A DNA stretch of 64,000 bases from Micropterix aruncella. Taxonomy: Eukaryota; Arthropoda; Insecta; Lepidoptera; Micropterigidae. The translations under genes were made by a program, and so were the position numbers. Location: contig OX155962.1 in NCBI GenBank assembly GCA_944548615.1, positions 446,670-510,669 on the forward strand. The letters run 5' to 3'. Shown here piece after piece: positions 21,263 to 32,314 of this stretch (the first letter of the stretch is position 1; each line of letters starts with the position of its first letter). The notes below the pieces were generated by a model. It saw nothing but the letters and a program-made list of their open reading frames with translations, did no database searches and had not been told where the DNA came from.

Positions 21263-21850
21263 GATCCATGTCTTTCGTCTGAAAGTGATTTTATTGCATT
21301 TATTGGTCATCAGGTTGCTTATTTATGTTACAATAATCGACTAACCAACCATAAGTCCTCTTTAGAAGACTTGCACTAATCACCATGTTACCATCTGCTA
21401 ATCGTCGATAGCTAACCATGATTAACAATTTAATAGCCGGTTAAACTTCGATGGCTAGTGCCAACTATATTCGGGCACCGAATATTTAACCATTCTTACT
21501 GCGTTGGATGCATCAAAGCGCTTTTCTAAACGTTAAAATACCATTCTCTCCAAATACCACCCAGCCAATCAGAGCGCAGCGCGCAGCTATCAGAATGTTG
21601 CGATATTAAATCCGAACCCGCTGCTGCATGCCTTGCCGGCTTTTTGATGGTTTTGGCGTATTTAGTGTTCGGTTGCATCAGTTTTATTTTTTTTCGACAT
21701 TTAGCTACAAATTGTTATACTCAAAAACGGATTTTGATATGATAACCATCGATTTTGCCTTTATCCTGATTAATCGTGAAAGCAACCGCTAGTAACGGTT
21801 TCTGTGATTTAAAAAGTCGACATTAACCGTAAACAATAGCTTTCAAGGTG
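21263..21850. other. Unannotated stretch
   Basis: No gene or repeat that I can name. AT-rich, with an intermixed GC-rich patch near 21560-21660. Confidence 0.25.
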
Positions 21851-21851
21851 C

Positions 21852-22608
21852 CATATCTAACAAGCTACCCCATCACCCAGGAAGTTATCGTAACGATATG
21901 TATTCGTTCATTGAACCTAGAGTTAACATAGAGACTTGGGATAATACTGTCGACAGTCTAGCTATGCCAACTCGCCTGTAAAAGGCCAACGCCTTACCGC
22001 AAGGCGCTGGCATGCGCTGGGAAGGGAATCCAGAAAGACGAACTCGCGCCTTTACTGCCAGATTTCGTCAGATTTCTCCGTCCCCTAGTCTGGTCACAGG
22101 TTCGAGGCTGCTTGCACGACGTCTACCTGAAATACGCGGAAATATTCATCAGTTTGAATATTTTGCGAACCAAAGCGCTCTTTGATTGCTATAGGAATCT
22201 ATAGCATAGAATCTATAGGATTATATAGAATAGGAATCTATACTCGGAATCGGGTGGCCAACGGATCGATTCAAGGGTTAAAGATGAAGGTTGACAACTA
22301 CCCTCTGCTGTCATAGGAAACACACATCTCCAAGCCCTACTGGTTATTTACCGGCTGCGGAAACCCAGCAAACCGGAAAATGCACCGATTTCCCAGTTCC
22401 GCCCATGACCCCCCGAATCAGCGATTTTCTGATCCCAACCGCCTCCGACTGCAGAATTACAGCCGTGGCATAAGTTCACAGCGGCCTGACAGGGTAATCC
22501 ACTCTTTGAAGAGGCTACAAGATAGGAGTTGAAACGTGGACTGGGCAGGCCAGATAACGTAGAGTTTGGCTAACACCGCCCAAGCTGCACGGAACCATTA
22601 GGAGATCG
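21852..22608 (-). repeat. Family G repeat, near full length, old subfamily
   Basis: Both family ends are present. An extra segment of about 60 bp at 22190-22250 contains three tandem copies of a TATAGGAATCTATA-like unit. The middle and 3' blocks align with 19664-20340. No convincing flanking duplication. Confidence 0.65.
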
Positions 22609-22908
22609 TCAGCAATATTTTTTCAAATTTTAGGGTTAATTTATAATTGTAAAACTGATAGCCGTATGATTTATGTTGTTAGAAAATCGCTCGTTGCGCA
22701 CCTCTGTAAGTCGTCAATCGCTAGAGGTTCATTTCAGTTCGTTAAGGCACAGTAAATATATGAGCTATATCAATTATTTGTCTACTTGCATTATGACGGG
22801 ACAATTTTACAGTGATACGGGCGATGCAGTAATGCGACGCTATGGTTACACGGTGAGCGGTATCGCGTTTGTAGATTTTAGTCTGCGGTTTTAGATATTT
22901 AATTGAAA
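22609..22908. other. Unannotated spacer
   Basis: No gene seen; it ends at the A that precedes the Helitron 5' terminus. Confidence 0.25.
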
Positions 22909-23204
22909 TCCTATACTATTATAAACGCGAAAGTTTGTATGTATGTATGGATGTTTGTTACTCTTTCACGCAAAAACTACTGAATGGATTTTGATGAATT
23001 TTTACAATAATATAGCTTACACATCAGAATAACACATAGGCTATAATTTATAAACATATAGTGTGAATTATCTAAAATATAACGATAACTGTCAAGTAAG
23101 TAGGAAAAATCTAAGAAATTGATATTCGAAATTTAAATTCTAAGCGTCAACATATATTTTGAAAATTTTCTCAACAATCCTACTAATATTATAAACGCGA
23201 AAGT

Positions 23205-23262
23205 TTGTAACGATTGCGCGACGTTACTATGGCGACGATTGCGTGACGTTACTATGGCGACG
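23205..23262 (+). repeat. Two tandem 25-bp units in the Helitron leader
   Basis: ACGATTGCGCGACGTTACTATGGCG occurs twice back to back with one difference. Meaning unknown. Confidence 0.85.
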
Positions 23263-23496
23263 TCATTGACAGCTGTGTTCATAATGTGTCCGTAATTAAT
23301 GTTATCATCGTAATCGTAAATTAATTATTACTTACAATAAAACAACGAAAGCGTAATTTGTTTGTGGTTAGTAGGTAATTATAGAAATTACTTCGTTTTT
23401 ATCTCCATTGCATAGGTAAAAAGCGTGATTTTGTTTCACAATTAGCAGATTAGAATTATTTTTTGACTATTAATTAGTATGTTGCTGTAATTTTCA

Positions 23497-24898
23497 TTGA
23501 ATAAGCAGGTATTGTATTTTTTAGGAAGAGTAGAAAAAGTCGCCAGCGTACATAGAAAGATCAGAGATTCCCGAGTGCGTCAAGGCCTTCTTTCAGACTT
23601 TTATGCTTATCATATGATGGTACGACGCAACAATTTTAATTTATTGCTTCGGTGTCGACTTCTCCTACATCAATTTTTGGTGGACATGTACGTCAAAGTG
23701 GAGAGTGAGCGCTTAAGGTTTATTGCCTTGAACCAAACGAAACTGCGAGCAGAAAATTATATACATTTACAAGACGCGATAAGGAATGATGCGGATTTAG
23801 ATCCAAATAACTTGGGTCAAATGGTAATTCTCCCGTCATCATTTGTAAATAGCCCGAGATATCTTCACGAATACACCCAGGATGCGTTCACATACGTGCG
23901 TAACTACGGGAGGCCTGATATGTTCATTACAATGACATGTAATCCCGCCTAGCCAGAAATCACTAAAGAGCTCATTCCAGGTCAAAATTCAACGGACAGA
24001 CATGACTTAACAGCCAGAGTATTTAAAATAAAAGTTCAAAAATTAGTTGCTCTACTTGCAAAAGGTAAAATATTTGGTGATATGAAGTGCTTCATGTACT
24101 CGATCGAGTGGCAGAAAAGAGGCTTGCCTCACGTTCACTTACTGCTGTGGTTGATGGATAAATTACGCCCTAACCAAATTGATGAAGTCATAAATGCAGA
24201 GATACCCAACGCCGAAACTGATCGAAAGCTCTATGATACTGTGACCATAAATATGATTCACGGTCCCTGTGGTGCACTAAATCCGTCATCACCATGCATG
24301 AAGGAAGGCAAATGTACCAAAAAGTATCCAAGGGCGCTTTTAAAAGATACTCACACAAACGACAAGGGCTATCCTCTGTACAGGCGTAGAGCACCAGAAG
24401 ATGGCGGCCGTACGATAACTCAAAAAATCAGAGGTGGAACACAGGGTATTGGTTGACAATAGCTGGATAGTACCATATTCTCCTCTTCTCATCATGATTT
24501 TTAATTGCCATATAAATGTAGAGTTCTGCAATACGGTACAGGCTATAAAATATATTTGTAAATATATTAACAAAGGTAGTGATCAGGCTATTTTTAACAT
24601 ACGACAGCAAGGGAATGTTCACATTGACCAGAGAGATGAGGTGCAAACATTTCGAACCGGTCGATATGTTAGTAGTAACGAAGCAGCGTGGCGGATTTTG
24701 GGTCTGCCTCTGCATGAGAGACATCCAACAGTCACTCATCTTGCGGTACATCTGTTCAATGGCCAGCGGATTTATTTCACTGAAAACAATTTTAGAGAGA
24801 GAATGGCCGCACCACCTAAGACGACACTAACTGCATTCTTCCTGCTTTGCCAAAATGACGCATTTGCAAAAACATTACTTTATGTTGACGTAATGTGA
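23497..24898 (+). pseudogene. Helitron replication initiator (Rep), truncated before the helicase
   Basis: Rep is the HUH endonuclease that starts rolling-circle transposition. The N-terminal Helitron-like domain is clear: LLSDFYAYHMMVRRNNFNLL, then RAENYIHLQDAI and NSPRYLHEYTQDAFTYV. The HUH pair is at HVHLLLW (about 24132-24152), and the catalytic tyrosines lie in AIKYICKYINKGSD (about 24545-24585). Defects: a TAG at 23950-23952 replaces the expected Trp in the NPxWPEI motif, and there is one frameshift near 24440. The frame ends at 24898 after FAKTLLY, just where the PIF1-type helicase linker should begin. The protein is not functional here. Confidence 0.92.
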
Positions 24899-25589
24899 AA
24901 AAATAAAATAAAAGAAAAAACATTTTCTTAAACATTTTATTTTTTGGGGAAAAATAATCCAATACATATTTGTTTTATATTATATATATAAAACAAAGTC
25001 GGGTTTGTTCGAACACTTATAACTCGAGAACGGTTGGACCGATTTTTATGGTTTTTGATTTGTTGTATTTGTCTCCGTCCTGAATAGCAGAATAACTTAA
25101 AAAGAAAAATTGGCAAGTTGGTGAAAAATTAAAATAAAAGAAAAACATTTTCTCATACAAAATGTAAATCCGTGTTTTCCCATGGTAAGTTTTACGTGGC
25201 ATGTTCACGTGTCGGCAAATCATCCGCTTTATTTGTTCTTGCGCCTGATAAAAAAACAAAAAATGTCGTATATCACAAGGTGCTTCAATGAAGAGAATTA
25301 AACCGAGTGCATTCCATGCTGCACAATAGTTTAATTCAATCATGTCTTGCTGACACGCGATTGGTATATTTAATTTTTGTACTTTTATATTTCTTTATGT
25401 GTTATTATCTTAATAAAGTAGTGAACGTAATATTTATTTTGTAATAATTGGATTACTTTAATAAAATCATAAATTGAGTTCAGCTAATCTGTAACACGAC
25501 ATTCATTGACTGTTAGGCGGTACGAAGTTCGCCGGGTCAGCTAGTATATAATAAAATTTGTTTTTTTCTCAATTTTTCTCTTGATACCA

Positions 25590-26130
25590 GGCGCGGATCT
25601 ACGACTTGTTTTTGGGGGGGGCGGACAGTGGGGATGGGTTTCTGTCTATAGATAGTTAAAATAAATTATAGTGTGAATTTAGGGCATCCAATATGCTGAA
25701 TAGAGATAGGTAATTAAGTAACTAAGGATTATAAAAAGGAAAAGAAATAATGAATAAGCTCGTACATTTTTATTTTACTTCTAAATGAACAACGAACAAA
25801 TGATACATAATAGTGCATAACAGAGAATTAAATTACAAATTGCTGTTTCAGGTGTTTTTTCTTTGCAAATCTTTCAACTATCTTCTCTTTGTCTACTGGA
25901 ATATCAAAATGAATATGCAGGATTTCCAACCCTGTTAACCTATCCTCCACCATCGTGGATCGTAGCCAGGTTTTTAGTCGCCTCAGAGTTGAAAAACTTC
26001 TTTCGGCAGTCGCCACACTTACGGGCAAGGAGGCGGCCATGATAACGATGAGGCGATGTATGCCAGGGTAGATGAATTCGTTGGCCAGATCTAGAACACT
26101 TAGAATATTTTTTGGTTCCGAATAAGCGGG
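25590..26130 (-). mobile_element. hAT element fragment with transposase C-terminus
   Basis: On the minus strand the transposase end is followed by a CAGGCGCGGATCTACG terminus at about 25590, typical of hAT ends. The 5' part of the element is missing. Confidence 0.7.
25828..26130 (-). pseudogene. hAT transposase dimerisation domain fragment
   Basis: This is the C-terminal hATC domain that holds hAT transposases together. The minus strand gives LPVSVATAERSFSTLRRLKT, the hallmark segment, followed by RSTMVEDRLTGLEILHIH, with a stop at 25828. Coding extends upstream of the first methionine to about 26105 (LDLANEFIYPG). The catalytic region is absent, so this is a remnant. The domain also occurs in domesticated host genes of the ZMYM-like type, but the adjacent element terminus favours a transposon. 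Confidence 0.85.
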
Positions 26131-26505
26131 TTTATTTCTCTTTACCCTTTAAAACTTTCTTTCCAGATCTTGTATTCTCCCAGAACAATAGCCCCAACGA
26201 TAACGAAATCAAAAACAAAGGACGCAAATCGTAACCTCAAAATTATGATCGTTCTCTCTAACTGCGGATTACCGGACGCTTACCGGAGATCGTGGCTCGG
26301 TTAAAGAAATTAACCAAAGACAGCTGAACAGTGGGTAAAGCTAATGAATTTAGGATTGAATCATGGTTAGTGCTGTTAGCCGTGATTATCTTTCAAAACG
26401 TCCTAACAGTACCAGTCACGTCATAATAGATTTTCAGATCATCAGCGTACAGTATATACTTTGAGATTAAAATGCAATCAGATATATAGTCGATGAAGAT
26501 ACATC
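26131..26505. other. Unannotated spacer
   Basis: No gene seen. The last 100 bp may be decayed LINE sequence in front of the RT fragment. Confidence 0.25.
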
Positions 26506-26509
26506 AAGC

Positions 26510-27164
26510 ATGATCCTGCTTTATAACTCACTAGTGCGTTCTCATCTTGAATTTGGGTCCTCGATATGGAACCCATATTTTAAAACGTACTCCGATAGAG
26601 TCGAATCCATTCAAAGGAAATTTCTGAGAATGCTATCATTTAAATGCGGCCTTAAGAATCATCTGACTGGCTACGAGGAAAGACCGACTGCTTTTAAATT
26701 TGTCACATTAGAAAAACGCCGGCAGGTTGCAGATTTAGTGTTCCTGTACAAAATTTTAAATAATAAAATCGATACCTCTTGTATAGAAAAAATACAATTT
26801 AACATTACTAAAAGAAGTCTTCGATACCCAGACTTATTTAAAACACCTTTAGCAAAAAACTATACCGGAGTAAATAACGTAATCCCACGTATATGTCGTC
26901 TGTATAACAAATTTCATCTTGACAATCGCATCGATATATTTCATGATAGTTTATGCTCCTTCAAAGCGTCCCTCTTTAAAATACTGTAATTCTGGTATTT
27001 TTTGTTTTTTTCCTTTTTTTTGCATTGTGCTAATTGTGTACTCATATCAAAAGGATATTGATGTAGTCATGTAACTGTAGTATATATATGTCACTGTATG
27101 TGTTGTCAATATTCTGTTTGGGTACCAAATAAAATAAAATAAAAAATAAAATAAAATAAATCAA
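26510..27164 (+). pseudogene. Jockey-type LINE 3' part: RT C-terminus and (AAATA)n tail
   Basis: An open stretch of 160 codons encodes the RT C-terminal region: LYNSLVRSHLEFGSSIW, ESIQRKFLRML, LVFLYKILNNKID and CRLYNKFH, with a stop at 26987. A 3' UTR of 130 bp ends GGTACCAAATAAAATAAAAT with a repeated AAATA tail to 27164. The catalytic domain is missing through 5' truncation. The YKILNNKID block resembles the minus-strand relic at 30615-30944. Confidence 0.85.
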
Positions 27165-28499
27165 ACACGGTCTCGTTAGGTTAGGGCGCCGCTGGGATTT
27201 CGCATTTCATTGCAGTACCATGGGAGGCCTTTGTCGCCACGAGAACGCAGATGATATCAGAAGCACCGCATCCGGTCGCTCTTGGCTCGATGCAACGTCA
27301 TTAAAAGACGTTGGCATTCGAACAAAAGTGACTTTATTAGGGCGTAATATAGTGGCGCTGGGGCTTCTTTATCCGCGCGCGTTCCCTTTGTTGGCCAGAC
27401 TCAATTTACGCCCCACAATGGAAACAATGGCCTATGGCGGCGGCCATAAAGCCTCACAGTTAATAATTTTATTTGTTACTATATAAACCGCCGCCGCATT
27501 TTGTTCGTTCGGCGGCGCCGAATTAATTTCGAGTCGCGCGCGAGACTCGCTCATTTTGATTTCATGGCTAAGACTTCATGACCGACATCGCGACACCCGC
27601 CCGCCTCGAATCGCGAATAATCAACGCGTCAGCCTCAGGCTTCGAGACTTCCGCTTCAGCTCCATATTTATGCCATCGGGGAGAAAAACATTTGCAAATA
27701 CCACAATTTCTCACATTTGAGCCTATTCACATTCTTGCGCGCAAGTCCGCGTCGAATAGGCTCGATTGACTTAGACTTTTGACAAAATCGCGCACGATCA
27801 CGAGACGTTACCAAGAGTCGCCTATTTTTAAATTTATTACTATCATCTTACAGCAATTTACAAATATTACAATTTTCAATTTAAAACATGAAATAAGATA
27901 TCATATTAATAAACCACTTAATCGACAGCAAGAAATTAAACTTAATTATTAACTGTGCGATGTCGCCCAAATAAGCAAAGCTTGTGCTGGGGCGAACGTT
28001 CCTTGAACATAGAGTTTCACCATTTAGTATTAATAATAATACAACGCTTCATTTGATCAAATAAATAAGCGAACTTATTGCGTTGCTGCAATATCTTACA
28101 GCTAAGCTTAACCAAATGGAAAAATGTGTTTTGAGGTAAAAATAAGATTTAATGTATAAAGACAACTCGTATTGAACGTACCTAACATTTTTTTTAAATA
28201 GCCTATAATGATACAGGGAAGGGGGAGGGGGAGGGAAATAGAGGGAAAATACTTAGTGTGGGTTCGAGAGATCTTTGAGCCTAAGTTTGAAGCAATTCAA
28301 ACTCGGCGCTGTCCTTACATGTACGGAGAAGGTTTGCGAGTAGAAATCGCTACTGTGATCAGGGATCGACAGCGGTAGGTTGTCTTCAGATCTCAGAGGG
28401 CGTCCGCGAGCTGATATAGCATTGAACCTACAAGTAGGAACCTACACATAGGAACCTACAGTTATAAGTTTATAACATAGCTATTCTGTGTAAGTACAC
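27165..28499. other. Unannotated stretch, partly GC-rich
   Basis: 27165-27800 is GC-rich and balanced, with a short inverted motif (CCGCCGCCGCATTTTG...CGGCGGCG near 27490). It looks like host DNA, perhaps regulatory, but nothing specific can be claimed. 27800-28250 is AT-rich. No gene supported. Confidence 0.3.
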
Positions 28500-28679
28500 G
28501 TTTGAAACAGATCAGCGTATTTGTTTGCTGATCCATTTTGAGTATCGATCGCGCGCAAAACACCTTTACTCTACAATGAGCTGTTTCCACATGATAAGTA
28601 GACTCGCAGCGCCGCCGCTTGGGAACTGGTTCAGACTAGTCTCGAACTGTCAAGCGTGATATGCGCCGGTTTCTTACTC
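28500..28679 (+). repeat. Dispersed repeat, copy 1 (left part)
   Basis: GCTGATCCATTTTGAGTATC through CGCAGCGCCGCCGCTTGGGA matches 38139-38300. Copy 1 is interrupted by the TTAA element and resumes at 29515. Confidence 0.75.
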
Positions 28680-29514
28680 TTAAGGATGATTCATGCTACA
28701 CCGGGCCGGGACCGGGCCGGGCCCCGGCCGGGACACGGTCAGATATCTATAGTATACTTTTGTATGAAGCAATTCATGCTTGGCCGTGCTCCGGCCGTGA
28801 CCGGTCGTGCCACGTCCGGAGCACGGCGTCGAAATGGCGGTGGATATTGTTTTCCCGGCTCCGGTCTGCTAATCGTTCAATGGGAGAGATATGCTTCAGA
28901 AATCTTGAATTTTGTTTGGTTAAATCACGTTTTATTTTTCCAAGAAATATGCTAAAACATTCTTTAGACCTCCTAAAATAACCGTAAAATTTGCTCTCAT
29001 CATCTATTAATTCCTTTTAGAGCGTGGCGAATTCTCCCTCCGATTGTCGTTTTCTCCAGGCTGGATGTACATTCCATCTTCTTTTATTAGATTCAGTTCG
29101 TGTTTCCAATACTTCGTCTTCAAAGGCAATTGCAATAGCTGCCAACTCAAGTTGTGAAAATTGCATTAATAACACACTTATCAATCAAGCGAAAATAGAA
29201 ATAAAAAAATATTATTATCGCCACAATAGATGGACGCAACACTAGTTAGATAAGTTCGCCATTTGTGCATAAATTGTCTTTTTTATAAAACCAGCGTAAT
29301 ATTCATTAAGTTATGTTTTTATAGCACAATAAAGTTATTCTATTCTATTCTATTCTACTAGTTATCGCGGACACGGCCGTGGGATAAATAAACTCGGAAA
29401 CGGCCCGGTCACGCCCGGTGTAGCATGAATGACTGGCCCGGCCGGAGCACGTTGGAAACGACTCGGCCGGGGCCCGGCCCGGCCCCGGCCCGGTGTAGCA
29501 TGAATCATCATTAA
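28680..29514. mobile_element. TTAA-flanked element with GC-rich inverted ends
   Basis: The element (28684-29510, 827 bp) has inverted ends containing GATTCATGCTACACCGGGCC (left, from 28687) and its complement on the right, continuing as CCGGG-rich sequence for about 50 bp. TTAA is present on both sides (28680-28683 and 29511-29514). A TTAA duplication is typical of the piggyBac superfamily, although these ends do not begin CCC. No transposase. A LINE 3' end lies inside it (29270-29357). The paralogous sequence at 38.3 kb lacks the insertion. Confidence 0.8.
29270..29357 (+). mobile_element. LINE 3' end with (ATTCT)n tail
   Basis: GCACAATAAAGTTATTCTAT followed by ATTCT repeats, nested inside the TTAA element. 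No coding sequence. Confidence 0.6.
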
Positions 29515-30040
29515 CGCATGTAAGCACTATGACGTCATTCACCGATCTTTCTGGACAGAGGTCGTATGATATTAAACCCACCAAATGTAAAACTTCACAA
29601 TAAAGCGTAGTTACAAACAAACGACCTTATTTCAAGCAAAATTATTGACAAAATGCAAATCTAACCTACGAAAATAAAAGTTAATAAAAATGGCAGACAG
29701 TCTTCCTTCATGAATAATGCAAGATTCTAGGAGTTTAGTTCTACCAGTTTCGACAGTTAGTCTATGCATTCAGTGTTTACCCATAGGGGACGCGCAGGGG
29801 AGGTTAGCGTTGGTTATTGCGTCGTCTGACGCTCAACCCACTTCAATTCGGTTAATTTTCATTCGGTCCCGAGCGTTTACATAAATCAGCGATGCGCTTT
29901 AGTCCACGTCCGCTTCGTCTAGCCTCTCACAGCCGCTGCTTAGAGACCGCAAATTGGTGGCAGGCAAGCGAGGCAGGAATATAGTTTTTTAATATGAAGT
30001 TTTAGTAAAAGTAAGTTAAAGTAAATAATCATTGGATATT
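29515..30040. other. Unannotated stretch
   Basis: The first 45 bp complete the dispersed repeat (TTTCTGGACAGAGG matches 38350-38363). The remainder, 29740-29990, is balanced in composition and looks like host DNA. No gene. Confidence 0.3.
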
Positions 30041-30041
30041 T

Positions 30042-30420
30042 CAATTTTCAATTCAATTCTTTATTGAGTAATCACACAGTATTACAGAAATAATATTTTT
30101 TTTAATGTATGCAGATTTACAACAAATAAAACCGGTTACGGCTTTCTATAAAATTACATAAATTACGTTTTTTTTTTAAAACTACTTAATAAAACTAATG
30201 TACCTTCAATTTTAGAACTACTTAAGTGTCTATAAAATCGAAGACTATCGCGGTTGTTTGATATTATAAATAGGATAGAAAACGAATTTACCGCGTGAAA
30301 TTTGTAGGACCCGACGTTTCGGTGACGTTGCAGCCGCCGTTGTCTAGGGTAGACTGAAGAGCTGTCAGTCCGTTGTTTTGCGGGTAGGCCGCAAACCGCT
30401 GCCGCCACTGAGTAGGTTAT
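30042..30420 (-). mobile_element. LINE 3' end, (AATTG)n tail
   Basis: On the minus strand the sequence ends ACTCAATAAAGAATTGAATTG, a LINE-like tail. A related tail lies at 50190-50212. The upstream part has no recognisable domain. Confidence 0.45.
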
Positions 30421-30569
30421 AACGGTGGTGGGGGGCCGGAGTCTAGTATGCAGGGTGTGTGTGTATGTATTTGTGGGAGTGTGTTGAGCGTGTAAGTGTG
30501 GAGTGTGACCGTGTATGATATTAGTAATGGCGTATATAAAATATAATAAAATATCGGATAATAATCAAT

Positions 30570-30616
30570 AAAAATAGCTAAACACGACTCTTACTAGTCG
30601 TGTTTAGCTATTTTTT
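30570..30616. repeat. Perfect 20-bp stem hairpin
   Basis: AAAAATAGCTAAACACGACT pairs exactly with 30596-30615 around a 6-base loop. It lies just beyond the end of the RT relic that follows. Confidence 0.9.
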
Positions 30617-30944
30617 ATGGTTTGTTATTAAGGGTTTGATTTACGGAGTATTTGTAGGTGATGATGGAATTATTAAACATATCAATACCATTTAAATTGG
30701 TATTATAAAGCTCACAGCAGCGTGTAAGTACTCCATTCCTTGATGCATTAGTTTTAAAACGCGACAATCGAAACAGGTCAAATTGGCGTGTGGTCCTCAT
30801 TGGGGCGTTAATATTGATCGCTCCCACCAGGTCAGAGCAATCGAATATACCATTCATTATTTTATAGAGGCACAGAGCATCATTCAAGTTGCGCCGATAA
30901 TTTTTATAGATATATACATACATATGTATGTATAATCGTTTCAT
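30615..30944 (-). pseudogene. Jockey-type RT C-terminal relic
   Basis: The minus strand reads RRNLNDALCLYKIMNGIFDC, then RTTRQFDLFRLSRFKTNASR and CCELYN. This is the final part of a Jockey-like ORF2 related to the fragment at 26510. No catalytic residues. Confidence 0.7.
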
Positions 30945-31019
30945 ACTCCGCTCTAACGTATTGCTCTGTCTCGTTTGATATAATCTGGCTAGAATAATAG
31001 TCTATAGTATATAGTAGAA

Positions 31020-31076
31020 TAATATTAATGATAATAATAATAATATAATAGAATAATAATAATAATAATAATAGAA
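31020..31076. repeat. (AAT)n-rich low complexity
   Basis: AAT and AATAGA units, imperfect. Confidence 0.8.
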
Positions 31077-31080
31077 TAGA

Positions 31081-31514
31081 CGCTCTTGCATGTGTTATAA
31101 TGAAGTTTTGAACGACATAGATATATTCTCAGTGTCATTAATTACTTTTAGGAAACAATTGAGTGATTTGTTGTTGCATTAGTTTTAGTTTAGAGCTAAT
31201 AATTTAGGTACTCGTACTAAATGAAAATACTTCGATCCGACTAGAAATTTACATTGTTGTGGCTACATTTACAAGTTTTGTTAAAATTAATGGTAATGTA
31301 GGTCTATTTGTTTAAGTGTATTTGTAAAAACATTTGTTTATGACTGTTTTTTACCTAAAAAAAATGTATATTTAAAAAAAAAAGAATAATAATAATAGTC
31401 TATAGTAGAATTATAGCTATAATCTAGAATAATAGCCTAGAAAAAATAATTAACGATTTGGAATTATTATATGTAAGGTTTATTAGTTTTGAGAAATAAA
31501 TAAATAAATAAATC
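31081..31514 (+). pseudogene. LINE C-terminus and 3' tail
   Basis: Near 31090 the reading CYNEVLNDIDIFSVSLITFR resembles the last residues of Jockey-type ORF2. A non-coding 3' part ends in AAATAAATAAATAAATAAAT at 31495-31514. Confidence 0.5.
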
Positions 31515-31929
31515 TATAGTTCGCCGCCATTCTGCCATATCACGAACTCCGCCATATTGAATATAAGGAAAGTTTATTTAATGTTTGGAACTTTGAGCCT
31601 GCCATCTACACGTTACGTTTCGTAGTAAAATCCTAGTTGTCAAAGCGTTGTACTGCACTGAGCAATCTAATACCGTATATAAACAATGATAATATCAAAA
31701 TACCGAAATTACAATGCGCGACACAACCCTTCCGAGGGTAGCTTCTGGTCCCTAGAAATACTGTTATTTATATCTCTGTCTGGCTAACGGGTACTTTGCA
31801 ACTCCTCCTTGTTTGTTTGTTTATTTCTACTCTTTAATGTGAATTTTCTTAATGGGCGGGTTTATTATCATACAACCAACCTGATATGAGTTGTTTATAT
31901 ATAGGTGTGTATGCGTGTAAGATGTGTGT
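31515..31929. other. Unannotated stretch
   Basis: No gene seen. It has no repeat relationship that I can name. Confidence 0.25.
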
Positions 31930-32106
31930 GAGTTCATGTCAGATGTAAGATGTGTGTTCATGTGTTATTACATTCGATCGACAAAATTGAAAAAGCAATT
32001 CCATTAATTGTATCCCAATGGAAAATGGTGAACCAACTGGGAATTGAACCCGGAACCTTACAATGTAAGATCACGCAACCTAATCACTATGCCACCGGGC
32101 CGAATC
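31930..32106 (-). mobile_element. tRNA-derived SINE
   Basis: On the minus strand the head reads like a tRNA. Box A is GGTGGCATAGTGATTAGG (32079-32096), and box B is GGGTTCAATTCC (32040-32051), spaced as in a type 2 RNA polymerase III promoter. The intervening anticodon arm is degenerate and does not fold as a functional tRNA. A non-tRNA body follows towards lower coordinates; its 3' limit near 31930 is approximate. Confidence 0.75.
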
Positions 32107-32213
32107 GTTATCCTGTCTCTATCGATATATTCATTAAAAATATACAGTTGAGTTTAAAAAAATATGGAAATAGGAAAGGTTTTAAATAATATTTCCAGAT
32201 TAAAAGTTTGACA

Positions 32214-32314
32214 AGCGTTGAGCGCGCTTCGCTATATGCGTAGGTAAAATATCGTGAATGGAGAACATTAGCGATATTTTACCTACCGCTAGATGGCGCA
32301 GCGCGCTCGACGCT
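32214..32314. repeat. Hairpin MITE-like inverted repeat
   Basis: Arms of 41 and 43 bp (GTAGGTAAAATATCG against CGATATTTTACCTAC at the loop side, AGCGTTGAGCGCGC against GCGCGCTCGACGCT outside) around a 17-bp loop. Confidence 0.88.

Larger units (their letters stand above)
22909..25544 (+). mobile_element. Decayed Helitron with Rep gene
   Basis: The 5' end is TCCTATACTATTATAAACGC at 22909, preceded by A. The 3' end is a short GC hairpin (GGCGGTACGAAGTTCGCC) followed by GGGTCAGCTAG at 25544 and then T, which is the Helitron signature. A second 5' terminus (TCCTACTAATATTATAAACG) lies at 23178, so one Helitron may sit inside another or the end may be duplicated. The helicase half of the gene is deleted, leaving a non-coding tail between 24899 and 25544. 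Confidence 0.85.

Noticed and set aside
21852..22605. Target duplication around this family G copy
   Set aside because: Only about five AT-rich bases (CAATA) agree, which is no better than chance.
32032..32106. A functional tRNA gene
   Set aside because: Boxes A and B are present but the anticodon arm and acceptor stem do not pair; a SINE head explains it better.
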